This document shows, one piece after another, positions 27,191 to 35,499 of a stretch of DNA of 64,000 nt; positions within the stretch are counted from its first letter, which is position 1, and each line of letters begins with the position of its first letter. A program made the translations under genes and the position numbers. This DNA is from Endobugula sp047619205. GTDB lineage: Bacteria > Pseudomonadota > Gammaproteobacteria > Pseudomonadales > Cellvibrionaceae. The notes under the pieces were generated by a model. That model was not told where the DNA came from and did no database searches. It worked only from the letters and a program-made list of their open reading frames with translations. Where the stretch lies: positions 1 to 64,000 of the forward strand of contig JBLHJR010000004.1 in the NCBI GenBank assembly GCA_047619205.1, in the 5' to 3' direction.

Positions 27191-27236
27191 AGTGATCGCA
27201 TGCGGGGCATTGTTTATCGTAGATTAATAGTATTTT

Positions 27237-27248
27237 GGGGGGGGGGGG
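27237..27248. repeat. G12 homopolymer
   Basis: Twelve consecutive G residues in non-coding DNA after TAATAGTATTTT. No start codon or ribosome site is close enough to suggest contingency-gene control. It is also a place where the true length may be uncertain. Confidence 0.8.
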
Positions 27249-27323
27249 CATTTATGACAAGCTCTATACTGATCTCACTTGCGAAAAGTAGACGCTTACT
27301 AGGCGCATATTGCATAAGAATAA

Positions 27324-27489
27324 CTGGGAGGCTGTCCGAGAATAGGGGCCGTAGCGAGGGGAAACAATGTTGAGTCCATTTTTTTGAACATTTGAGGCGA
27401 ATAGTGGTTCTATTCAACGAAAATGATCGGAAAAATGGGCCGCAATAGTTTTTCCGCAGCAGGTTCTCTATTCTCGGACAGCCTCCTAG
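27324..27489. mobile_element. MITE-like palindromic element, family A copy 4
   Basis: A 166-base copy with ends CTGGGAGGCTGTCCGAGAAT and ATTCTCGGACAGCCTCCTAG. The left CTAG is altered to CTGG. The interior (GCGAGGGGAAACAATGTTGA, GAATAGTGGTTCTATTCAAC) is nearly identical to the copy at 61735-61901, about 34 kb away, so these two form a subgroup that moved or was copied recently. Confidence 0.85.
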
Positions 27490-27588
27490 GGTCAGGACAA
27501 CTCAATGCGTCACACGCTTACTGAACACGGCAAGTTGATAGACAAGAGCTTTTCACCGAATAGTCACCCCATTCAAAAATATGTGCTG

Positions 27589-27743
27589 GGCTTTTATTGC
27601 GTACTGAGAATACGCCATGATATGTTGTATGACAACAATTCAGTGCATAAGGCATATACAAGGATTCGAGTACGGAGCCGCCAACAGTAGGCGCCATGAG
27701 GCGACGCAGTAACCGCAATAAAGTGCGTTTTTAGAGGTGCCCT
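27589..27743. mobile_element. MITE-like element, family B copy 1
   Basis: About 155 bases. The right end (AAGTGCGTTTTTAGAGGTGC, then CCT) is the best preserved copy of the family end; the left end (GGGCTTTTATTGCG) is degenerate. Internal CAGTGCATAAGGCATA and GACGCAGTAACCGC match the copy at 43912. It lies between family A copy 4 and the rhomboid gene. The left boundary is approximate. Confidence 0.65.
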
Positions 27744-27788
27744 CTACTCTTCACTATGCGCCCGTTGCCACCATGAGAAGCATGCAAT

Positions 27789-28430
27789 CTACAGCCAGCT
27801 TGGTCCCTGTAGTGTTAGTTGAGCGAATCTCACCAACAAATCAACATTCAAAAAACCGGTGAATAAAAAACCCCAAACAGCGCCTATGAAATGTGCCATA
27901 TGGCCTACATTGTCATTGGCTTGTTTATCTTTCCTCCAGGAATAAACCAAATAACCGACGCCAGCAACAATTTGTGGGATAGCAATGATTCCGTAGAGAT
28001 ACAAGTTCTGCCAAGGCGCAAATATAATCACTGCAAACACAACCGCTGACACTCCCCCAGAAGCACCTAGAGCAGCGTAATTTGGATCATGTTTGTGCCG
28101 GATATAGCTAGGGATAGATGAAACGATAATGCCACCAAAATACAATATCAGATAGTAGATCGTCGAAAACTCTCCCAAAAAATGTGGGTAATATACCTGC
28201 TCTATGGCTGAACCAAATGACCATAAAACAAACATATTAATAGCCAAATGCATCATATCGGCATGAATAAATCCGGAGCTTATAAATCGATGCCAGTGTC
28301 CATGACGGTTAATCGTCAGTGGATGAAACAGCAGTGCAGATTTGCCTTTCCGGTTATTCATCAGTACGCATGACACTAAACAGGTTGAGGCAACAATAAT
28401 ATGGGTGCTCGTCAGAAAACTAGAGTCCAT
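27789..28430 (-). CDS. Rhomboid-family intramembrane serine protease
   Basis: A 213-residue membrane protein with six hydrophobic segments. The catalytic Ser is S124 in ALGASGGVSAV and the catalytic His is H180 in GHMAHFIGAVWG; HADMMHLAINMFVLW (56-70) is the conserved HxxxN region of helix 2. It would cleave single-pass membrane proteins within or near the bilayer, but its substrate is unknown. It stands alone between repeats and rpsT, on the opposite strand from rpsT, and nothing in the context names a partner. Confidence 0.9.
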   Translation of the reverse strand: MDSSFLTSTHIIVASTCLVSCVLMNNRKGKSALLFHPLTINRHGHWHRFISSGFIHADMMHLAINMFVLWSFGSAIEQVYYPHFLGEFSTIYYLILYFGGIIVSSIPSYIRHKHDPNYAALGASGGVSAVVFAVIIFAPWQNLYLYGIIAIPQIVAGVGYLVYSWRKDKQANDNVGHMAHFIGAVWGFLFTGFLNVDLLVRFAQLTLQGPSWL

Positions 28431-28745
28431 CTTGATTCAACCTGCGTGCTATTAAAAAACCGAATGATACTGTATTCATCAACATATTTCAGTGAGCCAT
28501 CCTTGCTGAGTGCGTAATACTTATTCTGAAATGTATGACCGAATTCAAGCATATGCGTTTCCCTCCACAGCATTAACTTGATGTCTACATCAATGGCGAG
28601 AGTTCATCAGCGGCAGCGTAGCCTAGAAGCATGGTGCATGGTGCATGGTGCGTGCATGGTGCGTGCATGGTGCCCAGCAGGCATTATGGCTAAGCAATAC
28701 ACAAGCGTTCCTCATTGCTTAATCCTACAACACCTGCAAAACACC
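28431..28745. other. Intergenic region upstream of the rpsT promoter
   Basis: No gene is supported. It contains a short tandem repeat (28631-28673) based on ATGGTGC: two 7-base units, two 11-base units ATGGTGCGTGC and a final 7-base unit. The rest shows nothing recognisable. Confidence 0.5.
28631..28673. repeat. ATGGTGC / ATGGTGCGTGC tandem repeat
   Basis: A nested repeat in which a 7-base unit ATGGTGC occurs twice and is then extended to an 11-base unit that occurs twice before a last 7-base unit. It is non-coding. Confidence 0.8.
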
Positions 28746-28773
28746 TTGACACACACTATATTAATGGCATAAT
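28746..28773 (+). promoter_or_regulatory. Sigma-70 promoter of rpsT
   Basis: A perfect -35 box TTGACA (28746-28751) is followed after 16 bases by CATAAT (28768-28773), one base from the consensus -10. Transcription would give a leader of about 115 bases ahead of the rpsT GTG. S20 genes are autoregulated in other bacteria, and the leader could serve that, but no specific structure was identified. Confidence 0.75.
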
Positions 28774-28895
28774 TACGCCCCCTAAATTCAGTATACGGAT
28801 GTTGCTCTATTTTCGGATTAACATCCTGACGATAAGACAAAGATCGAAATTTTAACTCACACTCTACTTTTAACTTTCACTAAAGGAGCACTGCG

Positions 28896-29162
28896 GTGGC
28901 CAACTCACCTCAAGCTAAAAAACGTGCCGTTCAGAATGAAAAAGCACGCAAACACAACGCAAGCCTACGTTCTATGACTCGCACTCACATTAAAAAAGTC
29001 CTTGCTGCCGTAGCTGCTGGCGATGCAGAAGCAGCCCAAGCCGCTTATACTGCTGCCGCACCGATCATCGACAAGCTGGCGAACAAAGGCATTATTCACA
29101 AAAATAAAGCCGCTCGTCATAAAAGTCGTTTAAACAAGCAAGTGCAAGCTTTAGCTGCATAA
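28896..29162 (+). CDS. rpsT: 30S ribosomal protein S20
   Basis: An 88-residue basic protein with the S20 signature MANSPQAKKRAVQNEKARKHN at the start and NKAARHKSRLNKQVQ near the end; it binds 16S rRNA early in 30S assembly. The start codon is GTG, with AAAGGAG seven bases before it. Non-ATG starts are also found in S20 genes elsewhere (UUG in E. coli), where they help autoregulation. It has its own promoter and a strong terminator, so it is monocistronic. Confidence 0.98.
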   Translation: MANSPQAKKRAVQNEKARKHNASLRSMTRTHIKKVLAAVAAGDAEAAQAAYTAAAPIIDKLANKGIIHKNKAARHKSRLNKQVQALAA

Positions 29163-29180
29163 GACGTTTTAATAACACTA

Positions 29181-29217
29181 AAAAGCCCCCGTAATCGATG
29201 ATTAAGGGGGCTTTTTT
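29181..29217 (+). terminator. Rho-independent terminator of rpsT
   Basis: Stem AAAAGCCCCC / GGGGGCTTTT with a 15-base loop, ending in a run of six T. It lies 19 bases after the rpsT stop. Confidence 0.93.
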
Positions 29218-29251
29218 AATTCAGCTGAAAGATAAAGACTTCTGCTGACGG

Positions 29252-30310
29252 CTAATCTGTAGCTGCGTATTGACCCCATACAGTGATTAACTGCTGCATT
29301 TGCTCCACAGTGCCCATCGTTATTCTTAAACCCACGCGCCCCTGATAAGGCTTAGGTCTTACCAAAAAGCCATTCGCCTGTAAATATTCTCCTATTTCCT
29401 CAGCACCGTCAGGAAAACACCAAAGATAATTAGCACTACTTAACCAATAGTCAATATCGTGAGCATCAAGCCATGCCTCAACTAACGGCTTTGCCTGCTG
29501 CATCACTTCGGCCACATAATGCTGAGTATATTCCGGTTTATCTAACGCTGCATTAGCCGCGACAATAGCCAGCTGATTAATATCGTAGGGACCACGAATA
29601 TTACATAACGCCAATATATTTTCTGCTGCGGAGACTAAATAAGCGAAACGTAGCGAAGGTATCCCCCAAGTTTTAGAGAAAGTTCGGGTAACAAATAGAT
29701 TGGGGTAACTATCCACTGCGGACACCACTGTTGCTTGACTGTACTCAAAATAACATTCGTCCACTAAGATAGCCGCCTGCGGGGCAGCCTTAGCGATGGC
29801 TTTAATTGACACAGTTGACACTATGGTGCCGCAAGGGTTATTAGGGTTAGAGATGACAATAAGTCGCGTATTCGGAGTAATGGCCGCTAACACGTCATCC
29901 ACAGGGTAACCCCCCGTAGGTGTATATAGAGGGCCAATGATAGTCATCGCTTCCACTTTCGCACACTGGTTGTACATAGCAAAAGAAGGCCCAGGGATAA
30001 TGGCTTCTGAATTCGGCTCTGCCACCGCGCGAAACACTAAATCAATCCCCTGATCGGAACCATTGGTAATCATTAACTGACTGGCATCAACGCCAACATA
30101 TTCTGCTAAACGCGGCACTATATCGCCATAAGAGGGATACATCTGTAGGCGACCAGCATCAATATAATCATGCAGCGCCTGCTTAATAGCTTCGCCAACA
30201 GGGATGGTGCGCTCATTAAAATCAAGCATGATGAATGCATCAGGATTACGTCCCTCCAAAGGAGGCTTGTAAGCTGATAAGGCAACAATGTGATCTTTGA
30301 TTACAGACAT
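29252..30310 (-). CDS. PLP-dependent aminotransferase, HisC-like (class I/II)
   Basis: A 352-residue fold-type I aminotransferase similar to histidinol-phosphate aminotransferases. Seen are LDFNER near the start, NGSDQGIDLVFRA, PSFAMY, the Asn/Asp pair in NPNNPCGT and VDECYFEY, the PLP-lysine motif TFSKTWGIPSLRFAY, and GLRITMG at the end. ATG 30310 was chosen because GGAG lies eight bases before it; an upstream TTG exists. It is not in a his operon, so substrate could be histidinol phosphate or another amino acid. It is not part of the core Pseudomonas order at this place and may be an acquired gene. Confidence 0.85.
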   Translation of the reverse strand: MSVIKDHIVALSAYKPPLEGRNPDAFIMLDFNERTIPVGEAIKQALHDYIDAGRLQMYPSYGDIVPRLAEYVGVDASQLMITNGSDQGIDLVFRAVAEPNSEAIIPGPSFAMYNQCAKVEAMTIIGPLYTPTGGYPVDDVLAAITPNTRLIVISNPNNPCGTIVSTVSIKAIAKAAPQAAILVDECYFEYSQATVVSAVDSYPNLFVTRTFSKTWGIPSLRFAYLVSAAENILALCNIRGPYDINQLAIVAANAALDKPEYTQHYVAEVMQQAKPLVEAWLDAHDIDYWLSSANYLWCFPDGAEEIGEYLQANGFLVRPKPYQGRVGLRITMGTVEQMQQLITVWGQYAATD

Positions 30311-30417
30311 TGTTTTGCTCCGCAAAAGTTAGACGTAAGACGTGAGATGCAAGACGCTATACCTGATTCAAACCTAGAGTTAAGACCTCAACACAAGTCA
30401 CCAAGCGTCAACAAATC

Positions 30418-31551
30418 CTACACCAAGACTAAATTATCTCGATGTATTAATTCTTCTTCATTTTTATAACCTAACAACGACTCAATGCTATCGCTAGCTT
30501 GTCCGAGTATTTTTTGGGTTTCTTGATAACTGTAATTCACCAAGCCACGAGCAACTTCTTGCCCTGTAGTGGTTTTACATATCACCATATCGCCACGGGT
30601 AAATTGGCCGCTAATCGATAGCACACCTACTGGCAATAAGCTTTTACCTGAACGGCGCAAGACTTTCACCGCGCCATCATCCAAGATAAGCTCACCTCGA
30701 GACTGTAAATGCCCCGCTAGCCAACGTTTACGTGCAGCCTGAGGCTTCTGGTCCGCCAGAAGCAACGAGCCTAGCTGCTCACCCTTAGCCAACCCAAGTA
30801 AAACATTCTCTATTCTACCGCCCACAATGACCGTATTGGCACCGGAACGAGCCGCCAATCTTGACGCCCGCACTTTAGTGACCATGCCTCCACGACCGAG
30901 TACTCCACCCTCACCCGCCATAGCATCTAACTCCGGCGCTAGGGCAGGGAGATGGTCCACCAGTTGTGCCTTGGCATTAGTGCGAGGATCGGAGTCATAC
31001 ATGCCGTCTTGATCGGTCATTAATATCAATACATCCGCTTCAATCAAATTGGCCACTAAGGCCGCTAAGGTATCGTTATCGCCAAAACGTATCTCTTCAG
31101 TGACCACGGTATCATTCTCATTAACAACGGGGACTACCCCAAGACGCAATAAGGTTTTTAGCGTGGATTGAGCATTCAGATAACGTTCACGGTTAGACAG
31201 ATCATCATGATCCAATAGTATCTGTGCAGTATGCACACCAAAGCCTTGGAAGGCATTTTCATAGGCCTGTATCAAGCCCATCTGCCCTACGGCTGCGGCC
31301 GCTTGCAGCTCATTAACGCTATCAGGGCGCTTGCTCCAACCCAAACTGCTCATGCCTGCAGCGACAGCACCGGAAGACACTAGCACGACTTCAATGCCTT
31401 GCTGTCTCAGTGTATGCATTTGTGCAACCCAGCGCTGAATGGCTACCGTATCCAAACCACGGCCATTATCAGTAAGCAAAGAGCTGCCTAGTTTGATAAC
31501 CCAGCGACGTGCCTGTTTTACGACTTCTCGATTTAACACTGTTGTTTCCAT
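30418..31551 (-). CDS. proB: Glutamate 5-kinase ProB
   Basis: A 377-residue enzyme for the first step of proline synthesis, phosphorylating glutamate. The amino-acid kinase domain shows VIKLGSSLLT, VSSGAVAAGM, NENDTV and GEGGVLGRGGM; a C-terminal PUA domain starts near residue 280 (GELILDDGAVKVL). Full length. It lies downstream of obg, as in pseudomonads. A palindromic repeat separates the two genes, and AAAGGG precedes the ATG. Confidence 0.97.
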   Translation of the reverse strand: METTVLNREVVKQARRWVIKLGSSLLTDNGRGLDTVAIQRWVAQMHTLRQQGIEVVLVSSGAVAAGMSSLGWSKRPDSVNELQAAAAVGQMGLIQAYENAFQGFGVHTAQILLDHDDLSNRERYLNAQSTLKTLLRLGVVPVVNENDTVVTEEIRFGDNDTLAALVANLIEADVLILMTDQDGMYDSDPRTNAKAQLVDHLPALAPELDAMAGEGGVLGRGGMVTKVRASRLAARSGANTVIVGGRIENVLLGLAKGEQLGSLLLADQKPQAARKRWLAGHLQSRGELILDDGAVKVLRRSGKSLLPVGVLSISGQFTRGDMVICKTTTGQEVARGLVNYSYQETQKILGQASDSIESLLGYKNEEELIHRDNLVLV

Positions 31552-31583
31552 TACCCTTTAAACGGCGGTTAATAATTGAAGTT

Positions 31584-31661
31584 TTAAGCCGCAAAGAACA
31601 AGAAAAAAGTAGCAAGAAACATACTTTTCTTGCAGCTTGGCGTTACGAGCTTACGGCTTAT
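31584..31661. repeat. Imperfect palindromic repeat, family F copy 2
   Basis: Shares the arms TTAAGCCG...CGGCTTA and the centre AGTAGCAAGAAAC...TTTTCTTGCAGCTTGGCG with the copy at 2077-2146. It occupies most of the obg-proB gap and could form a hairpin in the mRNA. Confidence 0.65.
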
Positions 31662-31668
31662 AAGACAC

Positions 31669-32886
31669 TTATTCGGCATACACTACTTCGACATCATCGT
31701 CGTCATCATCATCAAAATCTGCATAAAATTCTTCATCTACCAACTTACCTTTTGCTTTAAGGCGTTCCGAGTGATGCTTTTGGCGTAAGGCTTCGATGCG
31801 TTCGCGCGCATCTTTTTGCATGAGCAACTGATAGGCCTGCTCTTGCTCTATTAATTCTGGCGTCTCTTTCTCAGCCGCTTTAATGGCTTCTAAACGTAGC
31901 ATAATATCGTGGCACGCCAGTTCAGTGCCTTTGCGATTGATGGCCGCTATGATAAAAACAGGACCTTCCCAACCCAAGCCTTCAATGACTCTCTGGCAAC
32001 GAGCTTCGGCCTCTTCTTCTGACAGTAAATCCACTTTATTTAATATCAACCAACGCTCACGATTAGCTAGCGCCTCACTAAACTGGCCCAATTCACGAAT
32101 AATACTTTGTGCGTTTTCTAATGGATCAGATTCATCAAAGGGTGCCATATCCACAAGATGCAATAGAATTCGGCAGCGCGTGAGATGCTTAAGAAAACGA
32201 ATGCCCAAACCTGCTCCTTCCGAAGCCCCCTCAATCAAACCGGGAATATCTGCCACCACAAAACTACGATGCTGCTCTACCTTAACCACACCCAAATTCG
32301 GTACTAAGGTAGTAAATGGATAGCCTGCCACTTTAGGCTTAGCCGATGATACCGCGCGAATAAAGGTAGATTTACCCGCATTAGGCAAGCCCAGCAAACC
32401 TACGTCAGCCAATACCTTTAACTCAAGCTTTAGCTCACGGTGCTCGCCGTCACTACCGGGAGAAGTTTGTCGTGGCGCGCGATTAACACTAGACTTAAAA
32501 CGCGTATTACCCAAACCATGAAAACCACCCTGAGCCACTAACAGCTGCTCTTTATCCGCAGTAATATCACCTAAAATTTCATCGGTTTCCACATCAAAAA
32601 TAGAAGTCCCTACGGGTACCCGCAAAAACAAATCATCACCTTTGGTACCCGTACAATTTTTACCCTTACCCGTACCCCCATTTTTCGCCCGATATTTCGG
32701 CTGATAACGGTAATCCACTAAGGTGTTTAGATCTGCATCACCGACGAGATAAACACAGCCACCGTCTCCACCGTCGCCGCCATCAGGGCCGCCTTTGGCG
32801 ATATATTTTTCTCGGCGAAAACTCAGGCAACCACCGCCGCCATTGCCAGCAAAAATGGATATAGGTGCTTCATCTACAAATTTCAT
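31669..32886 (-). CDS. obg: GTPase Obg (CgtA)
   Basis: A 405-residue GTPase that associates with the 50S subunit and affects ribosome maturation and stress responses. The Gly-rich OBG fold is at 1-158 (FAGNGGGGCLSFRREKY); G motifs are GLPNAGKST (G1), VADIPGLIEGA (G3) and NKVDLL (G4). The C-terminal tail ends in an acidic stretch of seven Asp (DDDDDDD) encoded by GAT/GAC repeats. It lies downstream of rplU-rpmA, but a terminator (33146-33177) separates them, so obg may have its own promoter. Confidence 0.97.
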   Translation of the reverse strand: MKFVDEAPISIFAGNGGGGCLSFRREKYIAKGGPDGGDGGDGGCVYLVGDADLNTLVDYRYQPKYRAKNGGTGKGKNCTGTKGDDLFLRVPVGTSIFDVETDEILGDITADKEQLLVAQGGFHGLGNTRFKSSVNRAPRQTSPGSDGEHRELKLELKVLADVGLLGLPNAGKSTFIRAVSSAKPKVAGYPFTTLVPNLGVVKVEQHRSFVVADIPGLIEGASEGAGLGIRFLKHLTRCRILLHLVDMAPFDESDPLENAQSIIRELGQFSEALANRERWLILNKVDLLSEEEAEARCQRVIEGLGWEGPVFIIAAINRKGTELACHDIMLRLEAIKAAEKETPELIEQEQAYQLLMQKDARERIEALRQKHHSERLKAKGKLVDEEFYADFDDDDDDDVEVVYAE

Positions 32887-32968
32887 GACTTATCTCGGCT
32901 TCTCAACATGCGCTTACCAGCCTATTGAGACTAATTTAACGCGATTCGATATTTAAACACATTATCTT

Positions 32969-33067
32969 AAGCATCGCAGTTGGATCACGAAAGTCTGCAC
33001 ACCAAAAGTAGTACCCTCTAGGGCAGTTATTGGTGCACATCTTTTCGCGCTAACTAGCGCCTCTAGG
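32969..33067. mobile_element. Palindromic element, family C, short copy
   Basis: About 99 bases with ends AAGCATCGCAGTTGGATCAC and AACTAGCGCCTCTAGG. The interior has GCACACCAAAAGTAG and GCAGTTATTGGTGCACATC, both shared with the copy at 43521. It lies between obg and the rpmA terminator. The rest of the 32887-33216 gap is featureless apart from that terminator. Confidence 0.65.
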
Positions 33068-33145
33068 ATGATGGCGAACAAATTAGGCCATAGACACTTA
33101 ATAATGTAAATGAATACAGCCCACACAACAAAGAACACAAACAAT

Positions 33146-33177
33146 AAAAAAGCCCTACCGCGATGCGATAGGGCTTT
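33146..33177 (-). terminator. Rho-independent terminator of rplU-rpmA
   Basis: Read on the minus strand: stem AAAGCCCTA / TAGGGCTTT with an 11-base loop, followed by TTTTTTATT. It lies about 40 bases after the rpmA stop. Confidence 0.9.
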
Positions 33178-33216
33178 ACATGATCACCACCCCATCTAAA
33201 AGGGCAGAAAACTCAA

Positions 33217-33474
33217 TTACGCAGTAACAATATTAACGAATTGACGGTTTTTTGGACCTTTAATTTCAAACTGTACCGCACCATCCGCTTTAGCAAACAA
33301 GGTGTGATCTTTACCAATACCTACATTATGCCCTGCATTCACTTTGGTACCACGTTGACGGATAATAATATTTCCCGCTACCACTGCTTCACCACCAAAA
33401 CGCTTAACACCAAGACGCTTACTGACCGAATCACGGCCGTTATTAGTACTACCACCAGCTTTCTTATGAGCCAT
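33217..33474 (-). CDS. rpmA: 50S ribosomal protein L27
   Basis: An 85-residue protein with the L27 start MAHKKAGGSTNNGRDS and RLGVKRFGG; IIIRQRGTK and GKDHTLFA follow. The N-terminal tail reaches the peptidyl-transferase centre. It follows rplU by 12 bases in the usual rplU-rpmA operon. Confidence 0.98.
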   Translation of the reverse strand: MAHKKAGGSTNNGRDSVSKRLGVKRFGGEAVVAGNIIIRQRGTKVNAGHNVGIGKDHTLFAKADGAVQFEIKGPKNRQFVNIVTA

Positions 33475-33486
33475 TAGTTATCACTC

Positions 33487-34068
33487 CTACTTAATGAATT
33501 CTTTAGCCTGAGCGATCCAATCATCACGCTCAATACGACCTTTAAGGTTTAGTTTCTCATCTACTGTCGCTACATCGTCTGCTGACCATGCGGCAATCTG
33601 TGCGAATGAGCTAATGCCAGCTTCAACTAACTTTTTAACCAATACTGGACCAACACCGGTTAATTTTGACAAATCATCTGTGCCTGTCTCAGCTTTAGCT
33701 GCTGCCTTAGCTTTAGGGGCCGCTGCTTTTTTCTTTGCTGGGGCTTTTTTAGCGCCAGAAGCAAGGATATCCGTAATTTTAACTTCGGTATACCACTGAC
33801 GATGACCTTGACGCGTCATAGAATGCTTACGACGACGGAATTTAATAATACGAACCTTATCGCCTCGACCGTGACTTAGAATTTCTGCTGTCACTGCCGC
33901 GCCTTCAACTACTGGCGTACCAATAGTAATGGTATCGCCATCAGTCACTAATAATACTTCATCAAACTGAATAGTATCACCCGTTGCTGCTTCAATTTTT
34001 TCTAACTTAAGGGTTTCACCCTCAGTGACACGATGCTGCTTACCACCGCTTTTAATTACTGCGTACAT
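33487..34068 (-). CDS. rplU: 50S ribosomal protein L21 with C-terminal helix-hairpin-helix extension
   Basis: Residues 1-103 are normal L21 (MYAVIKSGGKQHRV..., FRRRKHSMTRQGHRQ), which binds 23S rRNA. Unusually, the protein is 193 residues: an Ala/Lys linker (104-130) is followed by a helix-hairpin-helix-like domain (131-193) with LTGVGP (136-141), FAQIAAW and LNLKGRIERDDWI. Most L21 proteins stop near residue 103. Similar tails occur in some alphaproteobacterial L21 proteins; finding one here is less common. It is the first gene of the rplU-rpmA operon. Confidence 0.95.
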   Translation of the reverse strand: MYAVIKSGGKQHRVTEGETLKLEKIEAATGDTIQFDEVLLVTDGDTITIGTPVVEGAAVTAEILSHGRGDKVRIIKFRRRKHSMTRQGHRQWYTEVKITDILASGAKKAPAKKKAAAPKAKAAAKAETGTDDLSKLTGVGPVLVKKLVEAGISSFAQIAAWSADDVATVDEKLNLKGRIERDDWIAQAKEFIK

Positions 34069-34474
34069 TTGCTTGCTCCAATCATTGCGCTATTGAACTC
34101 ATGGACGACACGAAGTGCTGTATTTATTCTGTTAACAAGTTAAGTCAAACTATCGATAACAGAAAACAGCTTTTGTCTTAAAGCTTTCGCCTTACTTCCG
34201 TTGTAAAAAGACACTTGCACCGTGTATAGATCATTAAGTAAATTTAGGGGTGCGAATTTTACGACAATTAGCCCCTACTATCAACGCCTAAAAATATAAT
34301 TTTATGGTGAGCCAGAATTATCACTTTTAAACCGAACAGACGCCCTCAAGCCTTGACAGCTAGCCATCCCGCCCCTAGCATCATGACCCATTACGGCTAT
34401 GAGTAGAATAGGTTATCCTCCTAAGCGCTCACCCCCCAACAAATATAACCACTAACACCAAAAGAAAATACACT
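34069..34474. other. Divergent intergenic region between rplU and ispB
   Basis: About 400 bases containing the promoters for rplU (minus) and ispB (plus) by position. I could not pick out convincing -35/-10 boxes, repeats or RNA structures with confidence. Confidence 0.4.
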
Positions 34475-35437
34475 ATGCAGTCCTTTCATCAGGCCGTGGC
34501 CGACGACTTTAACGCCGTTAATCAACTTATTATTGACCAAGTACACTCAGATGTCGGGCTTGTCGAAGATATTGGACACTATCTTATAGAAGCTGGCGGC
34601 AAACGATTACGGCCACTATTAGTATTACTAGTCGCCAATGCATTAGGTTACCAAGGCACCATGCACCATAACCTGGCTGCTATTATAGAATTCATTCACT
34701 CCGCCACGCTATTACACGATGACGTAGTAGATATCTCCGACCTCCGTCGCGGCAGACCCACGGCTAACGCTAAATGGGGCAACGCTCCCAGTGTTCTGGT
34801 GGGTGACTTTTTATATTCCCGTGCCTTTCAAATGATGGTCGCCATTGGCAATATGGAGATCATGAAAATACTATCGGATACGACCAATACGATTTCCGAA
34901 GGTGAAGTTCAACAGCTGATTAACGCTAAAGACCCTAAAATTAGTGAAGCTAGCTATTTTGACGTTATCCACAAAAAAACCGCCATATTATTCGAAGGTG
35001 CTTGCGAAACAGCATCCACACTATGCGCTGATAACGAGCAAATACGCCGGAGTGTGCGTACCTATGGCTACCACCTAGGGATGGCTTTTCAATTAATTGA
35101 TGACGCGCTAGATTATGCTGGCAATGCTGAAGACTTAGGTAAAAATATTGGTGATGATCTAGCGGAAGGAAAACCGACCCTACCCCTTATTTATGCGATG
35201 AATAATAGTACCCATGAGCATGCGCAATTGATCGCAGAAAGTATTCGTAATGGCGACAATTCTGCACTAGAAGAGATCACTGCTATCATTCATCAATCTG
35301 GCGCACTACACTACACTCATAATGTAGCCAAAGAACATGTGACCAAAGCCATTGCAGAATTAGCGCTGTTACCTGAATCCATCTACAAACAAGCCATGAT
35401 AGATTTAGCGCATTTTTCTGTATCACGTTCAACATAA
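34475..35437 (+). CDS. ispB: Polyprenyl (octaprenyl) diphosphate synthase IspB
   Basis: A 320-residue trans-prenyltransferase that makes the long isoprenoid tail of ubiquinone. The first Asp-rich motif is HDDVVD (81-86) with RRGRPTAN, the second LIDDALDY (207-214). GGKRLRPLL binds the substrate diphosphate. Divergent from rplU, as in Pseudomonas. Chain length (C40 or C45) is not evident. Confidence 0.95.
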   Translation: MQSFHQAVADDFNAVNQLIIDQVHSDVGLVEDIGHYLIEAGGKRLRPLLVLLVANALGYQGTMHHNLAAIIEFIHSATLLHDDVVDISDLRRGRPTANAKWGNAPSVLVGDFLYSRAFQMMVAIGNMEIMKILSDTTNTISEGEVQQLINAKDPKISEASYFDVIHKKTAILFEGACETASTLCADNEQIRRSVRTYGYHLGMAFQLIDDALDYAGNAEDLGKNIGDDLAEGKPTLPLIYAMNNSTHEHAQLIAESIRNGDNSALEEITAIIHQSGALHYTHNVAKEHVTKAIAELALLPESIYKQAMIDLAHFSVSRST

Positions 35438-35499
35438 TTTTATAAACCGCAGTGGGCTAATAATTGCTGGGAAAGCCTCACCTTGCTATTGGATTTTTT

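Noticed and set aside
27505..27718. Overlapping short frames on both strands near 27.6 kb
   Set aside because: They coincide with the family B element and lack any domain or ribosome site.
32962..33144. A 60-codon minus-strand frame after rpmA
   Set aside because: It spans the family C short repeat and adjoins the rpmA terminator; composition and lack of homology suggest chance.
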